A stretch of 64,000 bases of DNA. Origin: Labia minor (Eukaryota; Arthropoda; Insecta; Dermaptera; Spongiphoridae). The translations under genes were made by a program, and so were the position numbers. The stretch lies in NCBI GenBank assembly GCA_963082975.1, contig OY720346.1, positions 68,935,267 to 68,999,266 of the forward strand, given 5' to 3'. This document shows, piece after piece, positions 11,255-22,246 of this stretch. A model generated the notes under the pieces. The model worked only from the letters and a program-made list of their open reading frames with translations, was not told the DNA's origin and ran no database searches. Numbering within the stretch: position 1 is the stretch's first letter; every line of letters starts with the position of its first letter.

Positions 11255-11712
11255 GGATATACAATTGATGAAGATAGATACTTATTAAGAAAAAGTTTTA
11301 TTAACAATACAAATTATCATTTATGAAATAAACTCAATACATTTCAATTTATTAGTTAATAGTAGTTTTAATTATTTATTAGTTATGAAATTATAAATAC
11401 AAAAAAATAATTTAAGAATTAAAATTGATTAAATAAAATATAAAATATAAAAATGAAAGAAGTATTCTATAGTTTCCAGTGATTCCCCTTTTTTTTAAAA
11501 AACAAAACATTCTTGTGCCCCCCTTAATTTTTGTAATAATCTAATTTCGTAAATATCTACATAATATAGTAATTTATTTAATGAAACATATTATGAACAA
11601 ATATTTAATATAAAAAATCATGTATTATAAGATAGAGTAGGTATTTTTAAATGTAACTAAAAAAAATCTTGCAAAAAAAATAAATTTGTAATTGTTACAA
11701 GATTCGTGCACC
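11255..11712. other. AT-rich sequence, nothing recognised
   Basis: Poly-A/T rich, no repeat partner, no open frame of interest. Confidence 0.5.
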
Positions 11713-11720
11713 CCTTACAA

Positions 11721-11941
11721 CAGTGATGGCGGACCTATCAGACACTGACCCACCCAAGCTTTTTAACTGACCCAATTTTACAAATTTTTAAACTTTTTTC
11801 AATGTGGTTCTAAAAAAAAGGTAAAATGATTTTTTCAATCAGACTTTTATTTTAAAATTTTTAATGTTAGTGACCCACAAGCTAGTACTAAAAAAAATGA
11901 TGAAAATTTGACCCACTTCTAAAAAAGTTTTGCCATCACTA
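11721..11941 (+). mobile_element. Class M hAT MITE
   Basis: Ends CAGTGATGGC and GCCATCACTA are inverted repeats. The flanking octamers CCTTACAA (11713-11720) and CCTTATAA (11942-11949) match 7 of 8. The interior holds GGTTCTAAAAAAAAGGTAAA, the same module found in classes C and D. Non-coding. Confidence 0.8.
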
Positions 11942-11949
11942 CCTTATAA

Positions 11950-12764
11950 CAATCTCGTGCCCCACAGGTTAGAAAACACTGGATAAATTAGATGTAATCT
12001 AATTTGCATGTCGATGAATTAATTCCAATGAATGAATGTTTTTTCGAGTTGTCAATCATCAATCATCATTGCATCCCTGGGAGATAACAAAAAAAATCGA
12101 GGAAGACAAGAAATGAGAAAAATTCAAGCCCTATCCAAAGAGTTGCTAGAAAATAACAAATTAAATTTAGTAATTAAATAGGAAGGCACAAAAAAAAAAG
12201 ATTAAATTTATTTGAAGCAATGGATCTTTTACTTATTTTATTTGTAGTTTGTTTATTTATTTTTGTTCATCTAATTTTGATAACTTTATCATAAATTGTA
12301 ATAAAAGAGGCGTAAATGAAATAATTTCAGTATTGTTGGTAATAGTACTAAGCATAAAAACAAACAGATATAAACTCAAACACCCCCCTCCGCTCTTCTC
12401 TCTCCATTAAGAACAGGAATTAAAATCCAAATTTTATGAATATCTTCCCCTCCCCTTCTATTCATTAAATGTTTCCCTCTACTTTGTTTCTTGTTCTTAA
12501 TTAGAAAATATGACTGCCAGCACTTTTAATAACATCTCGAAGCTTTTTATTGTTCAACTTGGATAATTTTCCATCCCCCAGTTGCACTCCGTTTTCTCGA
12601 GTGGGCGTGAAGATTATTTATAGAAAATTTGTATTATATTATCGCAAGGTTTCTTCTCCTGGAAGTTTTTTTTTTCAAATTTCTTTCCCGCAAAAGAAAC
12701 TTTCCCTCATGGCTTCTTTTTAATCCAATTTGCTGGAGTTTAATGACTCATTTCTATTTCCCAG
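11950..12764. other. Intergenic stretch, candidate island near its end
   Basis: From 11950 to about 12460 AT-rich. From about 12470 it becomes more mixed (around TATGACTGCCAGCACTTTT and the following 150 bp), leading into the island at 12765. A pyrimidine-rich run with CCCAG at the very end could be a splice acceptor, but see the next entry. Confidence 0.3.
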
Positions 12765-13004
12765 CCGAATCTGGTTTGGTGGTTTTCATGGAAACGAAAG
12801 GTCTATCGAGTATACTCGTAATAAACAAACTGGCTGCTGCATACTGGAATGAGATCAGTGGGGGTTGGAAGAGATGGATGATGGAGGGTGGGGATGGGAG
12901 TGGGTGGTTTCATCATCCAAGGGAGGAATTGGCGATGAACGGAGCCGAGGCACACCCGGATTGTCGTTCACCGCCTGTTTTCGAATACATCAATTTGCAA
13001 TTTG
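12765..13004 (+). other. Candidate exon or conserved non-coding element
   Basis: A 240-bp block of mixed composition bounded on the left by TTTCTATTTCCCAG (pyrimidine tract plus AG) and on the right by G/GTAAGT at 13005-13010, a consensus donor. One frame stays open across it and beyond, within 12629-13240 (203 codons). The peptide is W-, G- and M-rich and shows no domain I recognise. The length is a multiple of three. Alternatively it is conserved regulatory DNA: words such as ATAAACAAACTGGCTGCTGC look like unique, slowly evolving sequence. I cannot decide without alignment or RNA evidence. Confidence 0.22.
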
Positions 13005-13010
13005 GTAAGT

Positions 13011-13674
13011 TAGCAAGAGTGATGGTTGGCAAGTCACGTGGTGGGAGCCCCGGGCGTAGGCGCAGGAAGGATCGCATCGTTTCACCCACGCACCTTCCCC
13101 CTCCCCACTCCACCCTCACACCAAGGACAAGAGAATGTGGCCTTCATGCTCCCAATTCAATCATCTTAAGTAAGTTGAATGAGAGATTCGCATCCTTTAT
13201 GAAACGAAATAACCAAAAGAACATTCAAAAGAAAAGCTAAAAAGAAAATGACAAAAATAATATTTAAAAATTAAAAATTTTAAAAATTCAAAAATCAAGA
13301 ATGGAAGGCGCTAAGAAACAAAAATATTGTCATTTTATTAGGAAAATAATGGAAAAGGGAACATCAGCGTTTTGTTTATTGTGTTTGTTTATAAAAAAAA
13401 ATGATCAAAAACTTAAAATACAAATTAAAATGAAAATCAAATTTAGAAAATTCAAATTGAATTATAACAATTGAACCATTTTTCAATTTAAAAGAGAATT
13501 AAAAAATATCATATCAATGGACATTTAAAATGTCACAAAGAAAAATAATAGAATATATTTATAATAATTATATTTGTTTAATTCGGAAATTAATAATATA
13601 AATATTTATTAAAGAAAACTAAAACGTCCTAACAAGTTAGAAATAAGACAAGCACAAATTGTATTCTTCTTCTT
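13011..13674. other. Mixed sequence then AT-rich filler
   Basis: 13011-13170 is GC-rich with CACGTGGTGG and C-rich runs; it is adjacent to the candidate exon and may belong to the same island. 13200-13674 is A-rich with no feature. Confidence 0.35.
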
Positions 13675-13820
13675 GATTTAGGAAAAGGGGAGAAGAGTGG
13701 GGAGGAGTAATTAGAAAGAGCAAATATAAGAGGAGATGATAGAGTGATAGAGTGGGAGGAACACTATAAGAAAAATAAGAAAATGGAGTATAGAAAGATG
13801 AGAGTGGGGGGGGGAATAGT
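13675..13820 (+). repeat. R repeat fragment (R0)
   Basis: AGAGTGGGGAGGAGTAAT and the following purine-rich 130 bp resemble the start of R1 at 14205-14330 (GGAGGAGTAATCAGC, then GTGGGAG, then AAGAAAAATAAGA). The mariner MITE at 13936 lies between R0 and R1. Confidence 0.5.
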
Positions 13821-13935
13821 AGATTTTTTTTATTTTTGTGTTTCAGAGCAATAAAATGAAATTTCCTAAAATTTAGTTTAGCGTCTTAAAAAATTTAAAG
13901 TTAAGCGAAAATTAGATAATTCCTTTATATATACA

Positions 13936-14195
13936 CGAGGTCTGTTAAAAAGAAAAAGTTAATTTTGAACTGTGTACATTCAATTATTGAATTTGTTTTG
14001 ATTTTGTTTTTACATTATCAGCCATTTTGGATTAGTAGTTTGTTTTTGACAACTGGACGAATGAAAACAGCGTTAGGTTAAGTGGATTATATCTGAGGGG
14101 AAATACTTTGAAAAAAGGACATAATGAATATTGGTGGATAAATAAACTCTTTTCGAAATAATTCCAAATTCACCTTTTCTTTTGAACAGACCTCG
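13936..14195 (+). mobile_element. Mariner-derived MITE
   Basis: The ends CGAGGTCTGTTAAAAAG and the inverted CTTTTGAACAGACCTCG match the mariner at 8167-8900. Its short interior also matches both ends of that element (CCATTTTGGATTAGTAGTTT; ATATCTGAGGGG). It is thus an internally deleted copy. The right flank is TA; the left flank reads CA, probably a mutated TA. Confidence 0.85.
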
Positions 14196-14222
14196 TAGTA
14201 ATAAAAGGACAGAAGCGTGGGG

Positions 14223-14835
14223 AGGAGTAATCAGCATAAGAAAATAAGAGGGAAGTCATGAAGTGGGAGAAACGGTATGAGAAAAATAAGAGCAATGGAG
14301 TAGGGAGTGGTGAGAGAGTGGGGGGAGGGAAGTAGTGGGAGAAGTGGGTTTATTAGAGGTGCGGTCATTGGAGATCGTCAGTTGTGAGGAAGATTTCATA
14401 CGAGGAGGGTGTATTAGTTTTTTCTATTTAACAAAAATTAATCAAATTAATCAGTTATTGAAGAAAATAAATAAATAAATGGTTACCCATCCAAGTAGCT
14501 TTTATTAGAATTTTCATCGTCAGTAGCATTTAAGTATCCTACGTGGGCTGCTTCGCTTTACACGTCAAAATTTGGGAACCAAAATGCCCTCGATATTCCG
14601 CCACCTCAACTCTCCCCCAAGTAAAAATTGGAAACTTGTATTTATTTATATAGTAACTGCTGATAGAAAAAAATCCTGTATCCGATTAACGTTTTTGAAA
14701 TGCTTTATTAAAATTTTTATAAACAAATAAAATAACTTCGTCCAAATTTCTCTAAAGAATTTTTACCAGATTTTTAATAAAATATTTTCTCTCATTCTGC
14801 TCTCGAATATTTTTAATTAATTTATTAATTAATTA
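14223..14835 (+). repeat. R repeat, copy R1
   Basis: Aligns over about 600 bp with R2 at 18593-19609, apart from the class P insertion in R2 and small gaps. Key shared words: AGGAGTAATCAGCATAAG at the start, GATTTCATACGAG in the middle, ATTCTGCTCTCGAATATTT near the end. No coding potential or terminal repeats are visible. Class unknown; decayed versions at 20845-21110 and 38865-38965. Confidence 0.75.
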
Positions 14836-15063
14836 ATTTTTCATATATATATATATATCCATTTATTTTATAATAAGATGGCGAGAATGGATTGATCTTC
14901 ATTGGAAGATAAATATTTCACAAGAGTACTATTTTTTAAATTAAATATGAACAGATTATATTGAATCAATTTTAATTTTTTCCGGGTGAGATTTCACGGA
15001 AATTATTAGAGAATGAATTTTCAAAATTGAATCTTGAATATTATTGGATTGGAGTATTATAAT
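14836..15063. other. AT-rich spacer
   Basis: TA-rich; includes (TA) dinucleotides around 14842-14858. Nothing else recognised. Confidence 0.5.
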
Positions 15064-15569
15064 AATAAGTACCTGGTTCACCGAGCCGCCGCTCGGTACT
15101 TGAAAAAATACATTCCCTATGAAGTATGAATATTTAAGATTAAGATTATTATTTAAAATAAATAAACGACATAAAATATATGAAACAATTTCAAATAATT
15201 TAAAAGAACATAAATTAAAAAAAAAATAGTCATAAATCATACAGCCCTTAAGCGTACGTTTTAATGAACTTAATGACAGAAAAGTATGGCCTGTTGATAT
15301 AACATAATATATATTTCGTAATTTGATTACAAAATATTATTAAAATAAATATTTTTAATTTCATTTCATTTATAATATTTTGTATTTAAGGATGGTTTGG
15401 CATTGCCCGGCGGTATTTTTTTATTATTAAAATTCCTATTTTAAATTTAGAAAAAACTAACAAAGATGATTGTTCCCGAGGCTTAAACAAATACAAATAG
15501 ATTTTTCTTTATGAAAATTATCTTTGGTGTAAATTTTAAAAAAATCCTTCGAGAGAGAGAGCGGTTTAA
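15064..15569 (+). mobile_element. Family J DINE/Helentron-like element, copy J1
   Basis: Start AATAAGTACCTGG, then a strong hairpin ACCGAGC-CGCC-GCTCGGT inside a wider AAGTACC/GGTACTT pairing. The right end is GAGCGGTTTAA, which partly mirrors the CCGCTC of the hairpin. The core (GAAACAATTTCAAATAATTT; GAAAAAACTAACAAAGATG; ACAAATACAAAT) is similar to the core of family B although the ends differ. Confidence 0.65.
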
Positions 15570-16555
15570 TATTTCAAAAATACATATATATATACAATTA
15601 TTGCTGTTATAATAAAATAAGATTGAATAATAATAGTCTATGTATAAAAGCTAGAAAGAAGTTGGGTGGGGGACTCGATTATTTAACCATCCCTGTTATT
15701 CTTTTCAACCAAGATATTAATTTCTCTATCCTCTTCATGGGATGCTCAACTAAGAAACAATTTTTTTTTGTTCTTCTTATTTTTGTCCCCCCCAACTTGA
15801 CTTGTGGTGTGCCGATAGATTAAAAGTATTGTGCGAGGGTGAATTTTGGCAAAAGCTCCTTGAAAACGCCGCTCCCAAAAACCGGGGCGCCGGGAACAAA
15901 TGAATTATCGCTCGATGCCCCGAACCATCCCCAATTCGAAATACGATCGGGTAGCCCCAACGACTTCATAAAATACGCACTCCTCCCCCAGCCTCGCTTC
16001 GCCATTGGCGTTTGGGGATATCAACCAGCACCCCTTAAAAGAAACCATTTCTTCTTTTTCTATTAAGCAATTAATAATCCATCTCCACCAAAATCAATCA
16101 CTAATAAAATAGAAAGTTCAAATCGAGTACAAAATATCATTTTAAGAATTATCTTAAGTAATGTCTCTTCAAAATTTGAATATATTTTATTATCTGTAAT
16201 GAAAACTTATAAATTTCATCAATAATAAATTATAAATGAATATATAAAATTTACATTTTAATTAATTAATTAATTAATTTGTTTATTTATTTAATTTAAG
16301 AGATAATATAAAAAAATCAGGTATATAGCTATCCTCCCCCTATTTGAGGAAGAGGATTTACAGAAAAAAAACAAAAACAAACAAAAATGCAACGTAAGAG
16401 GAATTAAATAAATTTTTTCAAAAACCCATACATCTAAAAAGAAAAACAGAAAAAATACAAAAAAAAGAAGAAAAAACACAAAAAAACAAAACAAAAACAA
16501 TCACAAATTTTTATTTATTTCATATGTTAGATCCCAGCCTCCAGAGTTCCTCATC
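15570..16555. other. Intergenic stretch with a candidate conserved island
   Basis: About 15790-16040 is mixed-composition unique DNA (for example GAACAAATGAATTATCGCTC and CGAAATACGATCGGGTAGCC). Opposite-strand frames of 60-75 codons over it show no domain. Before it is ordinary sequence; 16050-16555 is AT-rich, with an A-rich block at 16360-16500 that yields a meaningless phenylalanine-rich frame. Confidence 0.35.
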
Positions 16556-16557
16556 TA

Positions 16558-16975
16558 CTACATGGGCTGAAAAATACCGGGATTTTTCAATAGGTGACGC
16601 CACTAGAAAATGAGCATGACTCATTTCGAGAGGCTCATCTGTCACTAGTTTATGTATGACTTATCATGACATTTCGTCCATTGTTCTCGAAGGAGTAGAT
16701 GTGGGATAACATTTCTGCAACCACTACAATGATTGTTCACAAGTTTTTCTCATTAAAAAACAATGTTTAATCAAAACGCGATATTCCTGTTTTTCCATTT
16801 TTCTTATGAAGGCGAAAGTAGCGTCAATCAAACGATTGTAGCTTGTAAACGAATGGACGAAATGTCATGATCTTCAAACATAAACTAGTGACAGATGAGG
16901 CTCTCGAAATTAATCATCTTCATTTTCAAGTGGCGTCCCCTATTGAGAAATCCCGGGAGTTTTCAGCCCATGTAG
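16558..16975 (+). mobile_element. Near-palindromic Tc1/mariner-type MITE (Q)
   Basis: Ends CTACATGGGCTGAAAA and the inverted TTTTCAGCCCATGTAG, each flanked by TA (16556-16557; 16976-16977). The two arms stay related inward for over 150 bp (for example TCATCTGTCACTAGTTTATG versus its inverted partner near 16880), so the 418-bp element is almost one large hairpin. Non-coding. Confidence 0.82.
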
Positions 16976-16977
16976 TA

Positions 16978-18305
16978 TATTCACTTATTCAATCATCATG
17001 AACATAATAATATAAATAACAACACATACAAATATAAGTGAAAAAATATATTAATTAATTGCAGAATGATGAAATAGTTGTTTCAATTATTTATTCACAC
17101 ATGAAAAACAATATATTACAAAATTAATTTCCAAACATTTATGAATCCATCTTAAATTGATGTAAAATTGAAAATCATTTATCTGGTAAATATTAAGTAT
17201 TCATTGAAAATAATAATAAATACATAAAAAGTTTTTCTTTATCTAAATTATTATATAATAAGTATTAAAAAAGTTATTATTTTTATTTAAAAAGAAAATT
17301 GGATCTTGGATAGAGGGGAGTGGGGGGTTTAGTAGAAAAAATCTAATTTTTTTTTTCCTTTCATATGAATAGAAATTGCTCGCTTTTGATTGTAGGCTAA
17401 ACACCTTTTGACATAAAAGAATTATGTTATTGGTGAAAAGACTGGTGCTAAAGAGGGATAAAGAAAAGAGAGAGAGTGGGGGGTAAAAAGCGTAGTTTTA
17501 TATGAAAATCCTGATTCGGATACATAGGAAATACTTTAATCCTTAATTCAGTGGGTGATTATTTTTTTATTTATTTTTTTTTACTTTTTCTGCTTTTTAC
17601 TTAATACCGACTTTTTCTTTCACTTACCACATTTCTGTTTTTTTTTCTCTCTCTTTTTAGTGACAACTCCTATTGAATATTTTGGTTTTATTTGGGTTAA
17701 AAAAATATAAGTAAAGGATATATATTTTTGAGGTATTAGTATATATTACTTTTGTATGTATCTAGTAGAAATAAAATAAATAATAATATAATAAATTTAA
17801 CAGTTTGAAGGAAATATAATATATTTAAATAAAAATCAAAAAAAATTTGTTAATCATTAATATAAACTATTAATTAATAAATAAAATAAAAAATGAACTT
17901 TTAAAAAAATTAAAAACAATAATTTGGCTAAGACAAAAAAAAAAAAAAAATTAAAAATAGTGAAAATTGATGACAAGGTGACAGAACAGGTGAGAGTAGA
18001 AATTGGATTGGACTAGGAAATCGTAAGTAAAGATACGAGTGAGGAGTAATTGAATAATCTCGATCAAATGATAAAGAATAAAATGAAAGAGAAGATAGAA
18101 GTAAATAGAAACTGAGGAAGAAGCGGTTGTGGGTGTGGTGGGGAGAAAATTAGAAGAAAAATCAGCATACTTTAGTGATCATTGTGAGAAAGTGTTTTTC
18201 TGGAAACGATTTATTATTTTATTATATTAAAAACTAAGACAATATAAAATTATTATACTAGAGAAAATTGTATATGTATATATTTATATTTGTATTTTTT
18301 AAATA
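16978..18305. other. AT-rich stretch with a small mixed island
   Basis: Mostly A/T-rich. About 17350-17460 contains TTGCTCGCTTTTGATTGTAG and is unique-looking. About 17960-18180 is purine-rich and loosely recalls the start of the R repeat, too weakly to call. No genes. Confidence 0.35.
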
Positions 18306-18528
18306 TTAAACCGCTCGAAGGATTTTTTTTGAAATTCTCACTATAGATAATATTTATAAAGAAAAATCGATCTTTGTTAGTTTTTTCTTAATTTAAAATA
18401 GTAAATTGTTTCATATATTTTGTCGTTTATTTATTTTAAATGATAATCTTAATCTTAAATATTCATACTTCATAAGAAATAATTTTTTTCAAGTACCGAG
18501 CGGCGGCTCGGTGAACCAAGAACTTATT
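18306..18528 (-). mobile_element. Family J element, internally deleted (J2)
   Basis: Inverted relative to J1. Left end TTAAACCGCTCGAAGGA; right end with the CCGAGCGGCGGCTCGG hairpin followed by CTTATT. It lacks about 280 bp of the J1 interior. It lies 64 bp before repeat R2. Confidence 0.7.
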
Positions 18529-18592
18529 TTAATATTAATATTAAATATTTATAATATAATTATATAATATTCAAATATATAAAATAAAATTA

Positions 18593-19609
18593 AGGAGTAA
18601 TCAGCATAAGAAAATAAGAGGGAAGTCATGAAGTGGGAGAAACGGTATGAGAAAAATAAGAGCAATGGAGTAGGGAGAGGTGAGAGAGTGGGGGGAGGAA
18701 AGTAGTGGGAGAAGTAGGTTTATTAGAGGTGCGGTCATTGGAAATCGTCAGTTGTGAGGAGGATTTCATACGAGAAGGGTGTATTAGTTTTTTTCTATTT
18801 AACAAAATCTTATTTAATCAAATTAATGAGTAATAAATAAATAAATGGTTACCCAACCAAGTAGCTTTTATCAGAATTTTCATCATCAGTAGCAGTAGCA
18901 GCCCACGTAGGATACTTAAATGCTTATTGCTTTACACGCCAAAATTTGGGAATCAAAATGCCCTCGATATTCCCCCTCCTCATCTCTCCCCCACGCAGTG
19001 GCGTACCTAGAACTTTTTAGTTAGGAAAAATTACCGAACAAAATCGCAAAGAAGGGTTTACGAATTCAACGAATTTTAATGAATACCTTAAAATAAAATG
19101 ATTATCCTGTTCTTGGAATTAGAATTCAAAATTTACACTAAAATGCATTTATATACACCGAGGAATAATATTCGAAATCATATAGTTGATCATAATTTAT
19201 ATAAATCAAATAGTAAACTTATAATAATCATAATAATCATTTATTATTCAAGAAAGAAAAAAATAAATATGAAATGAATAAGTTGCTTTTTACAACTATA
19301 ACTAAATATAAAAATTGCCGCCCCAAGATAAGTGCCGCCCGGTGCGGACCGCACCCACCGCTCCCCCCTAGGTACGCCACTGCCCCCACGTGACTTTTAT
19401 TAGTAAAAATTGGAAACTTGTATTTATTTATATAGTAACTGCTGATAGAAAAAAATCCTGCATCCGATTAACGTTTTTGAAATGCTTTATAAACATTTAT
19501 AAAAACATTACAAATAAAATAACCTCGTCCAAATTTCCCTAAAGAATTTTCAATAAAATATTTTCTCTCATTCTGCTCTCTCGAATATTTTTAATTAATT
19601 TAATTAATG
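18593..19609 (+). repeat. R repeat, copy R2, with a class P hAT inserted
   Basis: Near-identical to R1 by eye over shared parts, differing by small gaps and the 387-bp insertion at 18996-19382. High similarity to R1 suggests a recent duplication or a recently active element. Confidence 0.78.
18996..19382 (+). mobile_element. Class P hAT MITE nested in R2
   Basis: Ends CAGTGGCGTACCTAG and CTAGGTACGCCACTG are perfect 15-bp inverted repeats of a widely known hAT type. Perfect 8-bp duplication CCCCCACG at 18988-18995 and 19383-19390. R1 has the empty site, so this insertion postdates the R1/R2 split. Non-coding. Confidence 0.93.
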
Positions 19610-20091
19610 AAATGTTGACTTCTCCAATGAATATGACGATTCATGAGTGAACAAGAAAGACAAAATGCTTCTAGCAATGCCCACTTTTTTCACTTTTGGG
19701 TGCTCCTAGCATAATCCAATTTTCATCCAATTGAGCGTCGTTTATCTTGAGTTGTTTTCAATGTGAGGCCTGCCCCACTCTTAGCTAATTACATCGACTC
19801 ACTCTCCTATTATCCATTCAGTTAAGAAGTCATTTTGCAGCTAACGTCACCTCATGGATAGGTGACCGCTTACAAAATAATGTAAATTATATTTTTGAAT
19901 TATTAACTAAAACATTTTTTACATTTTTTTTTAAATTTTTTAATAAATATATATATCTATATTTTAATTAGAATCCATTTTAGTATTATTTCATAATTAT
20001 TTTTAATAATATTTTAAATAATACAGTAGAAATCTCATTGGGAGCAATCTTATCCCATATTATCTAAATCCTTATTTCTTTTTTTCTTCTT
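19610..20091. other. Candidate conserved island, then AT-rich
   Basis: About 19612-19875 is unique, mixed sequence including TTAGCTAATTACATCGACTC (TAATTA homeodomain-type word) and a Polycomb-neutral, non-coding look (stops in all frames). 19880-20091 is AT-rich. Confidence 0.35.
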
Positions 20092-20726
20092 TTTTATTAC
20101 CGACCGACGATAGTAAGGGAGGTATTGTTTTCACACCAAATTTCACATGTGGAGATTTTTACATATCTCCACGAATCAAGCATTTTCTTAACAGAAAAAA
20201 GTATTTTTAGCATGATGTCTGTCCGTCGGTCTGTCCGTCCGTATAGATGTGTACAGCCTGAACGGCTCAACCGATTTTGATGAAATTTGGTATATTTACT
20301 TAATGCATCAGTGGGATGAATTGATCAACTTTTGGTGCAATTCCGGAAACCGGAAGTGGTAGTATTAGCGATCGACGATAGGAAGGAAAGGGTTATTTTC
20401 ACACCAAAGGAGATTTTTTTATATATCACCACGAATCATGCACTTTGTATTGGTTTTATCCTCGAGAAAAATCATATTTATTAGTTTTTTCTTGATTTAA
20501 AATTATATGACATCATCCAGTCATTCATGACGTCACAGCCTGGTCTTGCATATATATTATAAATAAAATAAAATTAAAAATGTTTATATTTATTATTTAT
20601 GTATCCATATCTGTTTTTTATTACATTAATAGATATATGAAAATTATTTGAAATTGTTTCTGTAGCTGGAAATTAATTTATTTCAAACCGTCGGTCGGTT
20701 CGGACCTGGCCACAGGTCAACTTATT
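20092..20726 (-). mobile_element. Family B element, copy B2
   Basis: Inverted copy: left end TTACCGACCGACGATAG, right end CAGGTCAACTTATT. Internal CRE-like words at 20508-20515 (TGACATCA, one change) and 20528-20535 (TGACGTCA) keep the 20-bp spacing of B1 and B3. Confidence 0.78.
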
Positions 20727-20844
20727 TATTCATGAAAAAATAATGAATTAAATTGTAGTCATTTTTATATTCGACTACAAGTTCCAATTCGAAATGGACA
20801 GCAAATTTTATTAATCGTATATTGTAGTAGTAGTGTTTATATGT

Positions 20845-21110
20845 ATAGTGGTAAGGGATAGGAGAGTGGGGAGAGTAAGTCATGAAGAGATTGAGGTGGT
20901 TACTGGTGATCGTCACTCATCAGGAAAATTTCATACCACGTACTTTGTTTTAATTTATTAGAAAAATATTAAAATAAATTAATTATTAATCATAGATGAA
21001 AAAATATAACTTAAGATTGTCGTGTGTAAAAATCCAATAGTATTTATTGGGTTCATCATTAACGCCCAAATAGCATTTAAGCATCCTAATCGGGCTTATT
21101 TTTACTTTTT
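20845..21110 (+). repeat. Decayed R repeat (R3)
   Basis: Shares with R1 the series GAGAGTGGGGAG, GATCGTCA, AAAATTTCATAC, CATTTAAGCATCCTA and the trailing GGGCT in the same order and spacing, with many substitutions. Confidence 0.55.
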
Positions 21111-21645
21111 AACATATTTTAATTATTTTATTTTATTTATTATTACATAAAATAAAATAATTAAAATATTTTTCATATCATTCTACATCTTTTTTTATTA
21201 CAACTTACTTTTTATTTTAATTTAATTTTTTTTTTTTTTTCAAATTGTCCATTGGCCAGACTTTTCATGTTTTGTATTTGTAATTTCATTTGACTGATTA
21301 AGCCCTTCTATCCTAAGTAACCAACCCTTTTACCTTTGCCATATCACCTGTTTATGAAAGTTGGAAGGTTATTTTATTGAAGCAAAGTATGAATAGAATT
21401 TAGGTTATTTTGGAACACCTGTTCAAAATAACCCAGTGGAGGGAAACAAGTAAAAAATGCGCCCTCGGTTATTGCGATGTACTCCATGCGTGTGTGGTTT
21501 TATCTGAAATTTTTTTAACCTGGCCGACCGACAAAACCACCAAAACCGCTTGACGAAAAAAAATTGAATTATCGGATATTTGAACAAATTCTCATTTATA
21601 TTCGCAAAATTAAGATTGAAAAGCGGGATCTTTAATGCATCGGTC
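21111..21645. other. AT-rich then mixed sequence
   Basis: 21111-21240 AT-rich. 21241-21560 more complex (around CACCTGTTTATGAAAGTTGG), possibly a conserved island; no gene recognised. Confidence 0.3.
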
Positions 21646-22246
21646 TTTTTACTATCTCATCAGAGATAGTATTGCGATAATGAAAATTTTCGATGACGAG
21701 ATTTTGATGTTTTTATACGTTTTGAAGGTCCCTGAGTCATTTTCACTAACGTTGAGAAAAATGTCTATCTTTCTCTCTCTCTCTGTGTGTGTGTGTGTGT
21801 GTGTATGTGTGTAGATAAGATTAGACAAAAACGGTTTGAGCTAGGATAATGAAATTTAGCACACGGGCATTGTTCAGAATTCGTTGTTTTCTAATAACTT
21901 TACTTTACCTACCGCATTTTCATTTTGTTCCCCCTAAACTGATCGTAAAAATTAAGATATAATTATGTTTGATAGTTTTTCACATGAGATTAAAAATTGA
22001 ATATATATAGAATTTCAGCTTGATTGAATCACTGAAAGTACCGGAATTAATTTTTTTAAATTTTAACTTAAAAATGAAAGTAAATGTTTTATAAATTTAA
22101 ATTTAATATATGTTAATTAATTAACAATAACAATTTACATTTTTAATTAATTAATTCTACTTAATTAATAATTTTTAATTTAAATATAATATATGTTAAT
22201 TAATAAAAATTTAAATTTGCCAGATAGATAGGATAAACTCCAAATT
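21646..22246 (-). mobile_element. Family A element, decayed copy A4
   Basis: The terminal hairpin end (ACTATCTCATCAGAGATAGT) is at the left; a long TG microsatellite sits at about 21777-21812. The outer end near 22220-22246 (CCAGATAGATAGG...AACTCC) is a weakly preserved form of the GAGATAGTCGAGTGGAGACAC start. The segment with CACGCGCCAACACGTG is missing. The oldest-looking A copy in the window. Confidence 0.6.

Noticed and set aside
16291-16500. 69-codon phenylalanine-rich minus-strand frame
   Set aside because: Direct translation of an A-rich homopolymer-like tract.
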